Shown here one piece after another: positions 40,333 to 49,228 of a stretch of DNA of 64,000 nucleotides. Where the stretch lies: contig JASLGG010000030.1 of assembly GCA_030150265.1 (NCBI GenBank), forward strand, positions 59,840 to 123,839. The letters run 5' to 3'. Every line of letters begins with the position of its first letter. Positions within the stretch are counted from its first letter, which is position 1. The DNA comes from Protaetiibacter sp. GTDB taxonomy: Bacteria > Actinomycetota > Actinomycetes > Actinomycetales > Microbacteriaceae. The translations under genes were made by a program, and so were the position numbers. The notes under the pieces are model-generated. The model had not been told where the DNA came from and made no database searches. It saw only the letters and a list, made by a program, of their open reading frames with translations.

Positions 40333-41909
40333 GCGGGCACCTCCTGGGTCAGGTTCACGGGGTCGAGCCGCCAGGCGAGCGAGTGCCGCCATCGTTCGCT
40401 CGTCTCGGGGATGTCGATGCGATCGTGCGCGCCACGGGATTCCTCGCGCGCGAGCGCGGCGCGCGCGACGATCCGGGCGAGCGCGAGCAGGTTGCGGTCC
40501 TCGAGCTCGGCGATGCCGTCGCCCGCGACGCTCCAGCGCTCGAGCGTGCCGAGCGCCGCCCGGAGGGTCGGCGCATCGCGTTCGAGTCCGACGGCGGTCC
40601 ACATGAGGTTCTGGATGTCGTGGCGCGTCGCGGTCTCGGCGCGCTCGCCGCTCGGCCGACCACGCTCCTCGAGCAGCGTCGACGTTCGCGACGCGCGCGC
40701 CTCGAGATCGGCGCCGCGCGGCATCCCTCCCAGCGCATCCGCGGTCCGCCACGCGAAGACGAGCGACTCGAGCAGCGAGTTCGAGGCGAGCCGGTTGGCG
40801 CCGTGCACGCCCGTGCACGCGGCCTCGCCGACCGCGTACAGGCCGGGGAGGCTCGTGCGCCCCTCCAGATCGGTGCGCACGCCGCCCATCCAGTAGTGGG
40901 CCGCGGGGGTCACGGGGATGGGCTCCCGCGTCCAGTCGTAGCCGTTCTCGCGGGTCACCCGCGTGATGCCCGGGAAGCGCGCCGCGAGGAAGCCCGCTCC
41001 GCGTTCGCGCTCGACGCCGCTCGCGTCCAGGAGCACCGGCCGGCCCCCCTGCTGCGCCATCGCGGCGGCGATCCCGCGGGCGACGACGTCGCGCGGGGCG
41101 AGCTCGCCGTCAGGATGCACCTCGAGCATGAAGCGGCGGCCCGCCTCGTCGAGCAGCACCGCGCCCTCGCCGCGCACAGCCTCCGAGACGAGCGGGCTGC
41201 CCGGCACGGCCAGCGCGGTCGGGTGGAACTGGTAGAACTCGACGTCCGCGAGCTCCGCACCGGCCCGCCAGGCGGCGGCGATGCCGTCGCCGGTCGTGAC
41301 GGCCGGATTCGTCGTGTGCCGGTACAGCTGCCCGGCGCCGCCCGAGGCGAGCACCACCGCATCCGCGTCGATCCGGAAGCTCTCACCGTCGGGTCCGACC
41401 GCCTCCACGCCCACGACGACGGCGCTCCCCTGGTCGTCGCGCACGACGACGAGCTCCCGCAGGAAGGTGTGCTCGTGCACCTCGACGGCGAGCGAGCGCA
41501 CCGCGCGGAGCAGCGCGACCTCGATCGCGAGACCCGTCGCGTCACCGCCGGCGTGGATCACCCGGCGTGCCGAATGCGCCGCCTCGTGCCCGCGCGCGAG
41601 CTCGCCCGTGTCGTCGCGGTCGAACTCCACGCCGAGCGCCATCAGCTCGCGCACGCGCTGCGGCCCCTCGGTGCACAGCACCTCGACCGCGGCCGGATCG
41701 CACAGCCCCGCCCCGGCACGCAGGGTGTCGGCGATGTGCGCGGCGGCGGAGTCGTCCGGGAACAGGGCGGCGGCGATCCCGCCCTGCGCGTACTTCGTGT
41801 TCGACTCGGCGAGCTCCGCCTTCGTGAGGAGCACGACCTCGTGCCGTGCGCTCGCACGGTAGGCCGCGATGAGCCCCGCGATCCCGGTGCCGACGACCAC
41901 GACGCGCAT
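40329..41909 (-). CDS. nadB: L-aspartate oxidase
   Basis: 526-residue FAD enzyme that oxidises L-aspartate to iminoaspartate, the first step of de novo NAD synthesis. The dinucleotide-binding start is MRVVVVGTGIAGLIAAYRASA; the flavin-site segment is SNTKYAQGGIAAAL; the active-site region reads GAELADVEFYQFHPTAL, and the C-terminal GEAACTGVHGANRLASNSLLE is diagnostic of the succinate dehydrogenase/aspartate oxidase family. The last 90 residues form the capping helical domain. ATG 41909 is two bases after nadA stops. Product iminoaspartate is handed to NadA. Confidence 0.96.
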   Translation of the reverse strand: MRVVVVGTGIAGLIAAYRASARHEVVLLTKAELAESNTKYAQGGIAAALFPDDSAAAHIADTLRAGAGLCDPAAVEVLCTEGPQRVRELMALGVEFDRDDTGELARGHEAAHSARRVIHAGGDATGLAIEVALLRAVRSLAVEVHEHTFLRELVVVRDDQGSAVVVGVEAVGPDGESFRIDADAVVLASGGAGQLYRHTTNPAVTTGDGIAAAWRAGAELADVEFYQFHPTALAVPGSPLVSEAVRGEGAVLLDEAGRRFMLEVHPDGELAPRDVVARGIAAAMAQQGGRPVLLDASGVERERGAGFLAARFPGITRVTRENGYDWTREPIPVTPAAHYWMGGVRTDLEGRTSLPGLYAVGEAACTGVHGANRLASNSLLESLVFAWRTADALGGMPRGADLEARASRTSTLLEERGRPSGERAETATRHDIQNLMWTAVGLERDAPTLRAALGTLERWSVAGDGIAELEDRNLLALARIVARAALAREESRGAHDRIDIPETSERWRHSLAWRLDPVNLTQEVPA

Positions 41910-41911
41910 GC

Positions 41912-43201
41912 TCAGGCCTTCGGCTTCGCGTCGAGCATGCGCTGCAGCGCGATGCGCGCGTCGGCCGCGACCGCCGCGTCGACCTCGATGCGGTTGAGGA
42001 CCTCGCCCGCGACGAGCCCTTCGAGCACCCACGCGAGGTATCCGGGGTGGATGCGGTACATCGTCGAGCACGGGCACACCACGGGGTCGAGGCAGAAGAT
42101 CGTGTGCTGCGGGAACTCGGCCGCCAGCCGGTTCACCATGTTGATCTCGGTGCCGATCGCGAAGGTCGTCGGCTCGGTCGCCGCGGCCACCGCCTTGCGG
42201 ATGTAGTCGGTCGACCCCGCCTCGTCGGCCGCGTCGACGACCGGCATCGGGCACTCGGGGTGCACGAGCACCCGCACGCCGGGGAACTCGGCGCGCGCCT
42301 GCTCGATCTGATCGACGGTGAAGCGCTTGTGCACCGAGCAGAAGCCGTGCCAGAGGATGACGCGGGCGTCCAGCAGCTCGTCGCCCGCGTTGCCGCCGAG
42401 CGGCTTGCGGGGGTTCCACATGGGCATCCGCTCGAGCGGCACCCCCATCCGCTTCGCGGTGTTCCGCCCGAGGTGCTGATCGGGGAAGAACAGCACCCGC
42501 TGTCCGCGCTCGAAGGCCCACTCGAGCACCGTCTCGGCGTTCGAGCTCGTGCACACGATGCCGCCGTGGCGGCCGCAGAAGCCCTTGAGCGCGGCCGAGG
42601 AGTTCATGTAGGTGACCGGGATGACGGGCACCCGCCCGTCGGCATCCGGCTCCGTTCCGTAGAGCGCCTCCAGCTGAGCCCAGCACTCCTCGACCGAGTC
42701 GATATCGGCCATGTCTGCCATCGAGCAGCCCGCGGCCAGGTTCGGCAGGATCACGGCCTGGTCGGGCTGGGCGAGGATGTCGGCGGTCTCGGCCATGAAG
42801 TGCACGCCGCAGAAGACGATCGCCTCCGCGTTCTCGACCGTCTGCGCCGCGTTCGCCAGCTGGAACGAGTCGCCGAGGAAGTCCGCGTGCTGCACGATCT
42901 CGTCGCGCTGGTAGAAGTGCCCGAGCACCACGACCCGATCGCCAAGGGTCTGCCTGGCGGCACGGATGCGCTCGTGCAGCTCCTCGGTCGAGGCGCGCTG
43001 GTACTCGAGGGGCAGGGCGCCCTGCCGCGGCGACCCCACCGGGATCACGTCGCCCATCGACGCCCCCGGCCCGTACTGCGTCTCCCGGTCGAACTCCCAG
43101 GGCGACGAGGCGAGCGCGGGGCTGCACGCCGCGGCGGGCTTGCCCGCGGCGTCGCGCCCCGTGGTGCGGATGAGCTGGATGGTCGTGTCGACGGATGCCA
43201 C
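41912..43201 (-). CDS. nadA: Quinolinate synthase
   Basis: 429-residue [4Fe-4S] enzyme condensing iminoaspartate with dihydroxyacetone phosphate to quinolinate. The three cluster cysteines are expected at C131 (IVFCGVHFMAETA), C217 (GIVCTSSNAE) and C376 or C378 (VVCPCSTM); LGHFYQRDEIVQHADFLGDS and PNLAAGCSMADMA are family segments. The GTG at 43201 has GAGGAAG about 11 bases upstream. An N-terminal extension of about 60 residues before the core is seen in actinobacterial members. The cluster is probably made with the cysteine desulfurase at the end of the operon. Coupled to nrtR by a 23-base gap. Confidence 0.96.
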   Translation of the reverse strand: MASVDTTIQLIRTTGRDAAGKPAAACSPALASSPWEFDRETQYGPGASMGDVIPVGSPRQGALPLEYQRASTEELHERIRAARQTLGDRVVVLGHFYQRDEIVQHADFLGDSFQLANAAQTVENAEAIVFCGVHFMAETADILAQPDQAVILPNLAAGCSMADMADIDSVEECWAQLEALYGTEPDADGRVPVIPVTYMNSSAALKGFCGRHGGIVCTSSNAETVLEWAFERGQRVLFFPDQHLGRNTAKRMGVPLERMPMWNPRKPLGGNAGDELLDARVILWHGFCSVHKRFTVDQIEQARAEFPGVRVLVHPECPMPVVDAADEAGSTDYIRKAVAAATEPTTFAIGTEINMVNRLAAEFPQHTIFCLDPVVCPCSTMYRIHPGYLAWVLEGLVAGEVLNRIEVDAAVAADARIALQRMLDAKPKA

Positions 43202-43224
43202 GGTGGTTCTTCTTCCTCGGGGGG

Positions 43225-43911
43225 TCAGCTGATGCCGGCGGCGGTCAGGGGGCCGTCGTCGACGAGCGGGACGGATGCGTCGTAGCGATAGAGCCGCGGT
43301 GGCCGATGGCGGCCGCCCGTGACCTGCTCGCCGGTGGGCACGACGGCCCTGCCCGCCTCGATCTGGCGCCGGAAGTTGGCCGGATCGAGCGGACGCTGCA
43401 GCACGATCTCGTGCACCTGGCGCAGCTCGGCGAGCGTGAAGGTCTCGCCGAGGAAGGCGTGCGCGATACGGGCGTACCCGAGCTTGGTGCGCAGCCGCCA
43501 GAGGGCGTAGTCGACGATGAGGTTGTGGTCGAAGGCGAGCCGCGGCAGCTCGTCGGCCTCGAACCAGGCGACGTTCTCCCCGACCGTGGCCCGCTCGGCC
43601 TCGTCGGATCGCACGAGCGCCCAGTACACGACCGACACGACGCGCCCGAGGGGTGAGCGATCCGGTTCGCCGAAGCAGTAGAGCTGCTCGAGGTAGGCGG
43701 GCGAGAGGCCCGTGGTCTCGGCGAGCTTGCGCGCCGCGGTGCCGGCGAGGCTCTCGGCGACGTCGGCGGCGCCGCCGGGCAGCGCCCAGAGGCTGTCGAA
43801 GGGCTCGCGCGTGCGGCGCACGAGGGGAATCGACAGCACCAGGCGGCCGTCGGCATCCGGGCGCAGCGCGAAGATCACGGTCGAGACCGCGAGGTCGATT
43901 CCTGTGCTCAT
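43225..43911 (-). CDS. nrtR: NrtR-type Nudix transcriptional regulator of NAD synthesis
   Basis: 228-residue repressor made of an N-terminal Nudix domain that senses ADP-ribose and a C-terminal winged helix (FTLAELRQVHEIVLQRPLDPANFRRQI). The Nudix box GGAADVAESLAGTAARKLAE is degenerate: RE is RK and the second EE is ET, so hydrolysis is probably lost, as expected for NrtR regulators. ATG 43911 has GGAG six bases upstream. It is the first gene of the NAD operon and has two AGGTCA-n3-TGACCT boxes flanking its -10 region, so the whole operon is likely autorepressed when NAD is plentiful. Confidence 0.9.
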   Translation of the reverse strand: MSTGIDLAVSTVIFALRPDADGRLVLSIPLVRRTREPFDSLWALPGGAADVAESLAGTAARKLAETTGLSPAYLEQLYCFGEPDRSPLGRVVSVVYWALVRSDEAERATVGENVAWFEADELPRLAFDHNLIVDYALWRLRTKLGYARIAHAFLGETFTLAELRQVHEIVLQRPLDPANFRRQIEAGRAVVPTGEQVTGGRHRPPRLYRYDASVPLVDDGPLTAAGIS

Positions 43912-43926
43912 GAGCCGCTCCGGTAA

Positions 43927-43976
43927 AGGTCACCTTGACCTGAACAGCATCCTAGCACTTCAGGTCAGGGTGACCC
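43927..43976. promoter_or_regulatory. Two inverted-repeat boxes at the nrtR-nad promoter
   Basis: Box 1 (43927-43941) is AGGTCA-CCT-TGACCT, a perfect inverted repeat; box 2 (43962-43976) is AGGTCA-GGG-TGACCC, one change from perfect. Their centres are 35 bases apart. Between them on the minus strand TAGGAT (43954-43949) is a fair -10 box, so box 2 covers the -35 area and box 1 the start site. The nearest gene is nrtR, 15 bases away, whose product is the probable ligand. No clear -35 is seen, normal for a repressed promoter. Confidence 0.78.
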
Positions 43977-43999
43977 CAACTCGGCGGCGCGAGCCTGGG

Positions 44000-44554
44000 T
44001 CAGGCGGCCGCGCGCGAGGCCGGAACGGGTGCGACCCCGTCGAAGACGCCGCGGCGGATGGCCTGGAACACCTCGACCGCCGCCTCAGCGAGCTTGCCGT
44101 GGCCCGCAGGGACCGTGCGCCGGGCGCGCAGATCGTCATGGATCGCGAGATCGGCGTCCGCGTCGACGACGCGCGCGCCGAGCGAGCGCGCCCACGCCGC
44201 GGTCATCGCCTCCACGAGCGGGTCCGCGGAGACGATCCGGATGTCGTCGCCGCGACCGAACGGGCGCGTGCGCACGAGCGCCCTCGCCACGAGACCCGGT
44301 CCGAGATAGCTCACGACCTGCTCGTCGCTGATCCAGCGCGGCACGCCGAGCACGTCGCGCTGCGGGCGGAGCAGCAGCTCGCCCGCGTCGTCGCCGGTGT
44401 CGCGCCAGGCGACCCGGTCGCGCGGGGCGAAGCCGTTGGTGTCGGGGCCGGCGGCATCCACGATGCCGACGACGAAGCCGCGCCCCCGCAGTGTGGGGCG
44501 CAGACGCAGAACGCCCGAGGTGGGGCGCGGAACGGCGGAGCGGAGAGCAGTCAT
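44000..44554 (-). CDS. Short dehydrogenase-like protein of unknown function
   Basis: 184-residue protein that looks like a miniature medium-chain dehydrogenase. A GroES-like piece (GFVVGIVDAAGPDTNGFAPRDRVAW) is followed by SYLGPGLVARALVRTRPFGRGDDI and a partial nucleotide-fold segment (MTAAWARSLGARVVDADADLAI), but the central Rossmann glycine motif and about 150 residues of a normal family member are missing. Codon use is normal for the genome and the frame is clean, so it appears to be a maintained reduced protein rather than a fresh pseudogene. Divergent from or downstream of no related gene; function is unknown. Confidence 0.6.
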   Translation of the reverse strand: MTALRSAVPRPTSGVLRLRPTLRGRGFVVGIVDAAGPDTNGFAPRDRVAWRDTGDDAGELLLRPQRDVLGVPRWISDEQVVSYLGPGLVARALVRTRPFGRGDDIRIVSADPLVEAMTAAWARSLGARVVDADADLAIHDDLRARRTVPAGHGKLAEAAVEVFQAIRRGVFDGVAPVPASRAAA

Positions 44555-44594
44555 AACGCCTGATGCAACGCGCGTGCTCGCCCGGGCATTCCCC

Positions 44595-45977
44595 TCAGAA
44601 CACCTTGCCGGGGTTGAGGATGCCCAGCGGGTCGAACACTGCCTTGACGCTGCGCTGCAGCGCGAAGGAGTCCTCGCCGAGCTCCTGCCGCAGCCAGCGG
44701 CGCTTGAGCAGGCCGACGCCGTGCTCGCCCGTGAGCGTCCCCCCGAGCCGCAGGCACTCCTGGAACAGCGCGTCGGCGGCCGCCCACACGCGCTCCGGCA
44801 CCTCGAGCGGGTCGTCGCCGGCCGAGCGCTCGATCACGAAGTTGGGATGGAGGTTGCCGTCGCCCGCGTGCGCCACGGTCGGGATCGGCACGCCGTGCTC
44901 GCGCTCGATGCGCGCGATCGCCGCGAACATCGCCGGAAGGGCGCTCCGCGGAACCGCGACATCCTCGATGAGCACGGTGCCCCGGCGCTCCATCGCGGGG
45001 TGGAAGGCGCGGCGGATGGCGAACAGCCGTTCCGCCTCCGCCGGAACCGTCGCGAGCTCGGCGATGCCGCCCTCGGCACGGATGACGGCGAGCAGCTCCT
45101 CCCCCTCCGGCTCGGCCCCCGCGCCGTCGGTCTGCACGAGCAGCCGGGCGCCGCGACCGCCGAGCGCGAGCCCGAGATGCTCGCCGATCGCCTCGAGCGC
45201 CGAGGCGTCGAGCAGCTCGAGGGCGGCAGGGCGGATGCCCGAGGCGGTGATCGCCGCCGATGCCCGCGCGGCCGCCTCGACATCCGGGAACGCCGCGCTG
45301 ATGGTGATGGCGGCGCCCCGGACGCGAGGGCGAAGCCGCAGCGTCGCCCCCACGACGACGCCCAGGGTGCCCTCCGAGCCGATGAACAGCGCGGTGAGGT
45401 CGTAGCCGGTGACCCCCTTCACGGTGCGGCGCCCGAGCTCGAGCAGACGGCCGTCCGCGAGCACTACCGTGAGCCCCAGCACGGCCTCCCGCGTGACGCC
45501 GTACTTCACGCACATGAGTCCGCCCGCGTTGGTGGCGATGTTGCCGCCTATCGTCGAGATCGCGCGGCTGGCGGGGTCCGGCGCGTACCAGAGCCCGTGC
45601 TCCGCGACCGCGGCGACGAGATCCGCGTTGATCACTCCCGGCTCCACGACCGCGAGCTCGTCGGCGGCCGAGATCTCGAGGATGCGGTCCATCCGCGCGG
45701 TCGACAGCACGAGCTCGCCCGCCCCGGCGATCGCGCCGCCCGCGAGGCCCGTGCCCGCTCCGCGCGGCACGACGGGCACGCGGTGCGCGCTCGCCCAGCG
45801 GAGCGCGGCCTGCACGTGCGCGACCTCGCGCGCCTCGACCACCGCGAGCGGGGCCGCGGGCGAGCGCTGTCCCGACTTGTCGCCGCGCATCGATTCGAGC
45901 ACCGCCGGATCGGTGATGACGACGTCCCCGATCTCGGCCCGCAGCCGATCCAGCGCTCCCTGTTCTGCCTGCCGCAC
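44595..45977 (-). CDS. FAD-binding oxidase, glycolate oxidase (GlcD) type
   Basis: 460-residue flavoprotein of the PCMH/GlcD family that oxidises 2-hydroxy acids such as glycolate or D-lactate. The FAD-binding segment is VPVVPRGAGTGLAGGAIAG and GLWYAPDPASRAISTIGGNIATNAGGLMCVKYG; the C-terminal cap has HAGDGNLHPNF and GTLTGEHGVGLLKRRWL with catalytic His residues. The likely start is GTG 45977 (VRQAEQGALDRLRAEIG); the site GGGAGG overlaps it closely, so a nearby alternative start cannot be excluded. GlcE and GlcF partners are absent nearby, as in single-subunit D-lactate dehydrogenases. Divergent from the Ada/AlkA gene. Confidence 0.88.
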   Translation of the reverse strand: MRQAEQGALDRLRAEIGDVVITDPAVLESMRGDKSGQRSPAAPLAVVEAREVAHVQAALRWASAHRVPVVPRGAGTGLAGGAIAGAGELVLSTARMDRILEISAADELAVVEPGVINADLVAAVAEHGLWYAPDPASRAISTIGGNIATNAGGLMCVKYGVTREAVLGLTVVLADGRLLELGRRTVKGVTGYDLTALFIGSEGTLGVVVGATLRLRPRVRGAAITISAAFPDVEAAARASAAITASGIRPAALELLDASALEAIGEHLGLALGGRGARLLVQTDGAGAEPEGEELLAVIRAEGGIAELATVPAEAERLFAIRRAFHPAMERRGTVLIEDVAVPRSALPAMFAAIARIEREHGVPIPTVAHAGDGNLHPNFVIERSAGDDPLEVPERVWAAADALFQECLRLGGTLTGEHGVGLLKRRWLRQELGEDSFALQRSVKAVFDPLGILNPGKVF

Positions 45978-46059
45978 CTCCCGAGCGTATCGAGCGCCGA
46001 CGGGAAGTGGTGGCCGAAAACCGCTAGTGAGCGTCGGACGCGCGTGCGAGGGTGGGAGC

Positions 46060-47535
46060 GTGAACGAGGAGACCGTGCTGTTCGAGACGCGGTACCGCGC
46101 ACTCGCCTCCCGCGATGCGCGTTTCGACGGCCAGTTCATCGCGGGCGTGCGCACCACCGGCATCTACTGCCGGCCGAGCTGCCCCGCGATCACGCCGAAG
46201 CCGGGCAACGTCACGTTCTACCGCACCGCCGCGGCGGCCCACGAGGCGGGCCTCCGCGCCTGCAAGCGCTGCCAGCCGGACGCGATCCCCGGCTCCCCCG
46301 ACTGGAACCTGCGCGACGACCTCGCGGCCCGCGCGATGCGGCTCGTGCAGGACGGCGTGGTCGAGCGCGAAGGCGTCGAGGGGCTCGCGCACCGCCTCGG
46401 CTACTCCAGCCGCCACCTCACGCGCGTGCTCCGCGCCGAGCTCGGCGCGGGTCCGCTCGCCCTCGCGCGGGCCCACCGTGCCCAGACGGCCCGCACCCTG
46501 CTCGCCTCGACCGAGCTGCCCGTCGCCGACGTCGCCTTCGCCGCGGGGTTCGGCAGTCTCCGGCAGTTCAACGAGACGATCGCCGAGATCTACCAGGCCA
46601 CACCCAGCGAGCTGCGCCTGCTCGGCCGCCGCGGGCGAGCAGGCGTCGCGGTCGATCCCGACGCCACCGCCGGAAGCCTCTCGCTGCGCCTCGCGGCGCG
46701 CACGCCGCTCGATCACGCCGGCCTGTTCCGCTTCTTCGCCGATCACGCGGTGCCGGGGCTCGAGCACGGCGACGACGCGTCGTTCTCGCGCCCGATCGCG
46801 CTGCCCGGCGGTCCGGCCACGATCGAGGTGCGGCCGGATCCCGCCGCGGCGGGCCTGCTGGGCACCGTGCGCCTCAGCCGGCTCGCCGACGTCGGCACGG
46901 CGGTCGCGCGCATCCGCCGGGCATTCGACCTCGACGCCGACGCGATCGCGATCGACGCGGCACTCTCCGCGGACCCCGCGCTCGCCCCGCTCGTGGCGGC
47001 GGTCCCCGGCATCCGGATCGCCGGCTCGTTCGACCCGGTCGAGGCCCTGTTCCGCACCCTCGTCGGGCAGCAGATCTCGGTCGCCTCCGCCCGCACGGCG
47101 CTCGGGCGACTCGTCGCCGAGCTCGGCGACGGAGCCTTCCCGAGCCCCGAGACCATCGCAGAGCGGGGTCGCGAAGCGCTGCGTGGCCCCGCGAGCCGCA
47201 TCGACGCGATCGTGGGGATCGCGGAGGCGGTGGCGTCAGGAGAGCTCGTGCTCGACATCGGCATGCCGCTCGCCGATTTCCGGGACGCGCTGCTCGCGCG
47301 CCGCGGCATCGGCCCCTGGACCGCCGACTACCTCGCGATGCGCGCGCTCGGCGCCCCCGACGTGCTGCCCGTCGACGACCTCGTGATCCGTCAGAGCGCC
47401 GCAGCGCTCGGTCTCGCCCCCGATCACGGGGGGCTCGCACGTCGCGCGCGGGACTGGTCGCCGTGGCGCAGCTACGCGGCGCTCCATCTCTGGCGCGCGC
47501 GTCCGGTGCGCGGCGGGCGTAATCTGAGCGCATGA
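46060..47535 (+). CDS. Ada-type regulator fused to AlkA DNA glycosylase
   Basis: 491-residue alkylation-repair fusion. Residues 1-80 are an Ada zinc domain with C37, C41, C68 and C71 (YCRPSC and CKRC), of which C37 corresponds to the methyl-phosphotriester acceptor. Residues ~85-190 form an AraC-type double helix-turn-helix (GLAHRLGYSSRHLTRVLRAELG; VADVAFAAGFGSLRQF). From ~200 on lies an AlkA-type 3-methyladenine glycosylase with HhH hairpin GIGPWTADYLAMRA and the catalytic Asp in VLPVDDLVI (about residue 440). The O6-methylguanine transferase domain is absent. GTG 46060 is used. The next gene overlaps by four bases. Confidence 0.93.
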   Translation: MNEETVLFETRYRALASRDARFDGQFIAGVRTTGIYCRPSCPAITPKPGNVTFYRTAAAAHEAGLRACKRCQPDAIPGSPDWNLRDDLAARAMRLVQDGVVEREGVEGLAHRLGYSSRHLTRVLRAELGAGPLALARAHRAQTARTLLASTELPVADVAFAAGFGSLRQFNETIAEIYQATPSELRLLGRRGRAGVAVDPDATAGSLSLRLAARTPLDHAGLFRFFADHAVPGLEHGDDASFSRPIALPGGPATIEVRPDPAAAGLLGTVRLSRLADVGTAVARIRRAFDLDADAIAIDAALSADPALAPLVAAVPGIRIAGSFDPVEALFRTLVGQQISVASARTALGRLVAELGDGAFPSPETIAERGREALRGPASRIDAIVGIAEAVASGELVLDIGMPLADFRDALLARRGIGPWTADYLAMRALGAPDVLPVDDLVIRQSAAALGLAPDHGGLARRARDWSPWRSYAALHLWRARPVRGGRNLSA

Positions 47536-48296
47536 CGACGGTCTCGGTGGTCATCCCCGCCCGGAACGACGCACCGATGCTCGAGGCCTGCCTCGCGGCA
47601 CTCTCCCGGCAGTCCCGCCGCCCCGACGAGATCGTGGTGGTCGACAACGGGAGCTCCGACGAGACCGCGCTCGTCGCCCGCGCCGCCGGGGCTCGGGTGG
47701 TCACCGAGCTCACGCCCGGCATCCCCCGCGCCGCCTCGGCGGGCTACGACGCCGCGAGCGGCGACCTCATCGCACGCCTCGACGCCGACAGCGTGCCGCC
47801 GCCCGAGTGGATCTCCTACGCGGTCGACCGCTTCGAGAAGGCCCCCGAGCTCTCGGTGCTCACCGGCATCGGCGACTTCTACGGCGCCACGCCCATCGTG
47901 CACACCCTCGGCCGGGTCATCTACCTCGGCGGCATGCTCGTCTCGCTCACCCCGTATCTCGGGCACCCGCCGATCTTCGGATCCAACTTCGTGATGCGCC
48001 GCGGAGTGTGGCAGGAGCTCGCCGGCGAGGTGCACCGCACCCCGCGCGAGATCCACGACGACCTCGACCTGAGCCTGCACATCAAGCCGTGGATGCGCGT
48101 CGAGTACGACCCTGCCTTCCGCGTGGCGATCTCCGCCCGCCCGTTCGAGACGCTCTCGGGCCTGCGCCGGCGGGTCAGCTGGGTCGTCCCCACCCTCCGC
48201 AACCATTGGCCGGACGACTCGCCCTGGGCGCGCCGCGCTGCACGACGCCGCTGGCGCGCCGAGCAGCAGGGGCCGCGGATGCGCCGCGCCTCCTGA
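47532..48296 (+). CDS. GT2-family glycosyltransferase
   Basis: 254-residue inverting GT-A glycosyltransferase. The nucleotide-binding start is VSVVIPARNDAPMLEACLAALSRQ and VVVDNGSSDET; the metal-binding DxD is in IARLDADSVPPPEW. A hydrophobic stretch (LGRVIYLGGMLVSLTPYLG) in the middle might be a membrane contact. The C-terminus is Arg-rich. ATG 47532 overlaps the stop of the Ada/AlkA gene (ATGA), a chance pairing for function as far as can be told. Similar to ones adding sugars or polyprenyl glycosides; acceptor unknown. Confidence 0.87.
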   Translation: MTTVSVVIPARNDAPMLEACLAALSRQSRRPDEIVVVDNGSSDETALVARAAGARVVTELTPGIPRAASAGYDAASGDLIARLDADSVPPPEWISYAVDRFEKAPELSVLTGIGDFYGATPIVHTLGRVIYLGGMLVSLTPYLGHPPIFGSNFVMRRGVWQELAGEVHRTPREIHDDLDLSLHIKPWMRVEYDPAFRVAISARPFETLSGLRRRVSWVVPTLRNHWPDDSPWARRAARRRWRAEQQGPRMRRAS

Positions 48297-48299
48297 CCG

Positions 48300-49226
48300 T
48301 CAGGTCGCATCCGCCTCGCGGAACAGGGCGAGCATGTCACGCACCAGCTGATGCGGCGTCGTCTCGCACGGGCTGTGGCCGGTCGCGTAGACCGCGAGCC
48401 GGGCCCCAAGCCGCTCGGCGAGCCGCGCGTAACGCGCCACCGGCCACAGGTCGTGCTCGCTCGTGGCGACAAGCGAGCGGATGCCGCGCGCGCGGACCGC
48501 GGGAGCGGCATCCGGGGCCTGCTTCATGAGTCCCACGATGTCGTCGATGCACTCGCGCCGGGTGAGCGCGAACCGCGCGCGCACGAAAGCCAGCCGCGCG
48601 GGCCCCACCCGGTTCTTGTTGGTGCGGATGCCCCAGATCATGAGCCCTGCACCCTGTCGCGGCGAGAGGTGGGGCGAGAGCCAGCCGATGCGCTTCACAC
48701 GCCGGTACGAGTTGCCGGGATCCGGCGGCGTCGTGAGGAGCGTGAGGCTGCGCACCAGCTCGGGACGCTCCGCCGCCACGAGCTGCGCCACGATCCCCGC
48801 GAAGGAGTAGCCGAGCAGGTGGGCGGGCGGGCCCGCCTCGAGCACCGCGACGAGGTCGGCGGCGAACAGCGCGTAGTCGTACCGCTCCCCCGGCGCGGGG
48901 CCCGCATCCGCCGACTCGTAGTTGCCGGCGAGATCGTAGGACTGCACGAAGTAGCCGGCCTCGGCGAGCAGCGGAAGCATGAGGACGAAGTCCTCCTTCG
49001 AGCCGGTCGCGCCCGGCACGAGCACGACCCGCGGATGCGCCGGGTCGCCGAGCGACACCATCGCGAGCCGGCCGCTCGGCGCCTCGAAGCCGGCGAGCAC
49101 GGAACCGGGGACCGGCGCCGACCAGTCGATCTCGCCGATCGCGGCGTCGAGCGCCACCGCGTCGGGGGCCCACGCCGGTTCGGGTGCGGGGAGGGTCACG
49201 CCGCCCACCATAGCCGTAGCATGCAC
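48300..49226 (-). CDS. Alpha/beta-hydrolase
   Basis: 308-residue alpha/beta-fold hydrolase. The strand-turn nucleophile motif is HLLGYSFAGIVAQLV (G-Y-S-F-A-G, Ser nucleophile), the oxyanion/HG-type segment is VVLVPGATGSKEDFVL, and the C-terminal catalytic His is probably in YATGHSPCETTP. An Asp between them (SEHDLWPVARY) completes the triad. Either ATG 49226 or ATG 49211 can start it; the first 20 residues are poorly conserved looking. No signal peptide. It is divergent from the DUF6328 gene with a 2-base spacer between start codons. Substrate unknown. Confidence 0.86.
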   Translation of the reverse strand: MHATAMVGGVTLPAPEPAWAPDAVALDAAIGEIDWSAPVPGSVLAGFEAPSGRLAMVSLGDPAHPRVVLVPGATGSKEDFVLMLPLLAEAGYFVQSYDLAGNYESADAGPAPGERYDYALFAADLVAVLEAGPPAHLLGYSFAGIVAQLVAAERPELVRSLTLLTTPPDPGNSYRRVKRIGWLSPHLSPRQGAGLMIWGIRTNKNRVGPARLAFVRARFALTRRECIDDIVGLMKQAPDAAPAVRARGIRSLVATSEHDLWPVARYARLAERLGARLAVYATGHSPCETTPHQLVRDMLALFREADAT

Positions 49227-49228
49227 GC

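Noticed and set aside
44397..47522. A 1041-codon plus-strand frame
   Set aside because: Low-complexity Arg/Ala/Gly-rich translation overlapping the GlcD-type and Ada/AlkA genes; a product of high GC content, not a gene.
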